Positions 20,917-22,305 of a stretch of DNA of 22,305 bases are shown here, one piece after another. Location of the stretch: positions 1 through 22,305 of the IMG/VR virus record IMGVR_UViG_3300048694_000505; one strand, given 5' to 3'. The stretch comes from a virus. Made by a program: the position numbers and the translations under genes. Every line of letters starts with the position of its first letter. Within the stretch, counting starts at the first letter, position 1. Below the pieces are notes generated by a model. It was not told the origin of the DNA and did not search any database. It saw only the letters and a list, made by a program, of their open reading frames with translations.

Positions 20917-21338
20917 TTGACTACGGCACATGGCATGGGCTGACCAGATGCGTGAATGGTTTGGTTGGCATGAACAAACCTGACCCCGTAACAGGGGAAC
21001 CCCGTGAAACAGCCATACACATCATGGAGGAGATACGCACCATTGAAATGTGTTGGGTAGCCATGGCACAGGATGACACGAACTCAGAACCCGAGTTACT
21101 CAGGGTGCAGGTAAACCCTGATAATAAATTTGACATTGTAGACTTTACAACTGCTCGGAGAAGTGGTAGATTGCTATTTCACAATGTCCCACAAGAGGAC
21201 ATACCGACTTGGGTAATTGAAGCCATATCCATTCTCCGCATAGCAGACGAAAGGTCTCCTGTGCATGGCGTTGGTTTCAAAGTGTCTGACAAGTTGTATT
21301 ACATCGTTGATAAGAGAGGTGAAAATGAACAATCGTAA
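20913..21338 (+). CDS. Hypothetical protein
   Basis: A 141-residue acidic protein ([20 protein letters not shown]...). Its C-terminal end, [17 protein letters not shown], resembles in style the end of the 19981 protein ([15 protein letters not shown]): both have a hydrophobic core, then AD.S/R, then a V-G-hydrophobic-K-x-D/S-lysine-rich strand ending in a Y-Y/W-V core. The two adjacent genes may therefore share a small C-terminal domain. Start overlaps the previous stop. Function unknown. Confidence 0.75.
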   Translation: MIDYGTWHGLTRCVNGLVGMNKPDPVTGEPRETAIHIMEEIRTIEMCWVAMAQDDTNSEPELLRVQVNPDNKFDIVDFTTARRSGRLLFHNVPQEDIPTWVIEAISILRIADERSPVHGVGFKVSDKLYYIVDKRGENEQS

Positions 21339-21501
21339 ACTGAAGTCGGTTGACAACCAACCGCAACCCGTGCCCGAACCTCGGTCAATTCTTGACCCTG
21401 ATTTTAAATACTACCCTGCCGCCGCAACGGATGTGCAAAGAACTTGGCGCAAGTTTGGGTGGGTTCCCCCAAGTGAGCGGTTCAATGAAAGCCGTTCTTG
21501 A
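21325..21501 (+). CDS. Small conserved phage protein
   Basis: A 58-residue protein from the ATG at 21325 (GAGAGGTG upstream). A proline-rich start leads to [20 protein letters not shown] and PPSER. The pattern Y-x-P-A/S-x-x-T-D/N-V-x-x-x-W-x-K-F-G-W is one I recognise from other phage genomes, without known function. It overlaps both neighbours. Confidence 0.75.
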   Translation: MNNRKLKSVDNQPQPVPEPRSILDPDFKYYPAAATDVQRTWRKFGWVPPSERFNESRS

Positions 21502-21691
21502 ATTCAACTACCCCGAAGATGAAGACCGCTTACGATGGGCTTTACACGGGGGTAAAGCCATTGGTGCGCTGAATGTGATTCGCATGAAAATCAGTACATG
21601 GGAGAAACATGACGGGGCGAACCATGAAGAACTGATTGAACAAATCAGAGCAATGACAATTGAAACATTAACTGAATGTGGAGAGGAGTAA
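21485..21691 (+). CDS. Conserved small phage protein (MKAVLEF family)
   Basis: A 68-residue acidic protein, [20 protein letters not shown], then [20 protein letters not shown]. This N-terminal pattern (MKA-I/V-LEF-x-x-PE) is widespread in phages near replication genes and has no assigned role. The ATG at 21485 overlaps the previous gene by 17 bases with GAGCGG upstream. Confidence 0.78.
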   Translation: MKAVLEFNYPEDEDRLRWALHGGKAIGALNVIRMKISTWEKHDGANHEELIEQIRAMTIETLTECGEE

Positions 21692-21695
21692 ACAA

Positions 21696-21887
21696 ATGAG
21701 CAAAACAGGTGGGTCAGCTTTTGGTATCGGTGGTATGAGTTTGCGTGACTACTTTGCCGCACAAGCGATGCAGGGGTGGTTAGCGACATTTCCTACCAAC
21801 ATGGGTTCAGATGATGTGCAAGTTGAAAAGGTGGCACAGTTTGCATACGAGATGGCAGACGCATTGATAAGAGCGAGGAACACATGA
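21696..21887 (+). CDS. Conserved small phage protein (SLRDYFAAQAMQG)
   Basis: A 63-residue protein with GMSLRDYFAAQAMQGWLATF at about 14-33, a motif common in phage and prophage genes that are annotated only as hypothetical, then a helix YEMADALIRARN. GAGAGGAG precedes the ATG at 21696. The stop overlaps the next start. Confidence 0.8.
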   Translation: MSKTGGSAFGIGGMSLRDYFAAQAMQGWLATFPTNMGSDDVQVEKVAQFAYEMADALIRARNT

Positions 21888-22081
21888 CCTGCCCTGACTG
21901 CGAATACCACAAGAACCGAGCCGCAAGGTGGAGGGCTGAAGCCTACAAACTAACAGGGCATGAGGTTGAACTGCCTTGGGTTGGTCTGACAACTGAAGAC
22001 ATGGCAACCTGTATTGATGAACCTGCATGGGATTTAATTTTGCGTAAGGCAGAGCAAATATTGAAGGAGAAGAACACATGA
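21884..22081 (+). CDS. Small hypothetical protein with CPDC motif
   Basis: A 65-residue protein starting MTCPDCEYHKNRAARWRAEA; one CxxC pair only, followed by a basic helix and an acidic C-terminal half. A second cysteine (TCIDE) is near residue 43, so a full zinc site is not evident. Coupled by ATGA overlaps at both ends. Confidence 0.72.
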   Translation: MTCPDCEYHKNRAARWRAEAYKLTGHEVELPWVGLTTEDMATCIDEPAWDLILRKAEQILKEKNT

Positions 22082-22305
22082 GCATTGAAGAAATGAAACA
22101 GGCGCTGGAGGCGTTGGAATACATCCATACCGAAACAAGCCAAGACGAAGATGAGTTAATTCATCCAGCCATCACCGCCCTACGCCAAGCCATAGCAGAA
22201 GCAGAGAAGGAAAAGCCTGTGATGTGGGCGATGCCTGATGGCAAAACTGTAGACAAATGGGGCTTGCAGTTTTATGGAGGACAAACGGGTACACCCCTCT
22301 ACACC
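22078..22305 (+). CDS. N-terminal fragment of a conserved small phage protein
   Basis: 76 codons are visible, open at the right edge. MSIEEMKQALEALEYIHTET, then IHPAITALRQAIAEAEKEKP, then a W-x-M...TPLYT ending. The helical EEMKQALEALE / AITALRQAI pattern and a C-terminal TPLYT(HP) are frequent in phage hypothetical proteins. Only the last few residues are likely missing. Start overlaps the previous stop. Confidence 0.78.
   Translation, partial: MSIEEMKQALEALEYIHTETSQDEDELIHPAITALRQAIAEAEKEKPVMWAMPDGKTVDKWGLQFYGGQTGTPLYT

Overview
The window is a piece of a tailed double-stranded DNA phage (Caudoviricetes). It carries a complete packaging and head module: small and large terminase, portal, a GroES-like co-chaperonin, scaffold, and a Mu gpT-like major capsid protein. 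No integrase, tRNA, rRNA, CRISPR array or insertion sequence is visible. Textbook sigma-70 promoters, strong Shine-Dalgarno sites, an rrn-type boxA and a Tat-like signal peptide suggest a Gram-negative, perhaps proteobacterial, host. The gene set resembles uncultured aquatic phages; that, like the host, is inference.

Layout. (1) 1-9908, minus strand: a tightly packed late operon read right to left: terminase small subunit, terminase large subunit, a signal-peptide protein, portal, a small protein, GroES-like protein, scaffold, a conserved head-region protein, a probable decoration protein, major capsid, a terminator, a second probable surface protein, and a gene cut by the window edge. Tail genes would lie beyond the left edge. 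(2) 9909-12621: the control region, with only one convincing gene (10446-10988). It holds a minus-strand terminator, a plus-strand terminator, five intergenic copies of a 17-bp palindrome plus one (12367) inside a doubtful reading frame, direct repeats, an AT-rich island with large nested dyad symmetry (a candidate replication origin), a perfect-consensus promoter overlapped by dyads, and a boxA plus stem-loop resembling a nut site. (3) 12622-15258, plus strand: eleven tiny genes, many coupled by ATGA overlaps. (4) 15255-18642: a second perfect promoter, then a three-gene set: a helical protein, a MoxR-type AAA+ ATPase, and a protein joining an HExxH zincin-like domain to a VWA domain. (5) 18673-22305: mostly uncharacterised small phage genes, running off the right edge.

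The feature linking the right half is TTTCATACNGTATGAAA, found twelve times between 10322 and 19404 and never in the structural half. The central base is free and the half-sites are almost invariant. Copies follow both strong promoters, precede each gene of the ATPase/VWA set, and also sit inside reading frames. A phage-encoded dimeric DNA-binding protein with dispersed sites (a stoperator-like network) is the simplest reading, but the protein is not identified here. Together with the boxA/stem-loop and the repeat-rich island, this is the most promising undescribed material in the window.
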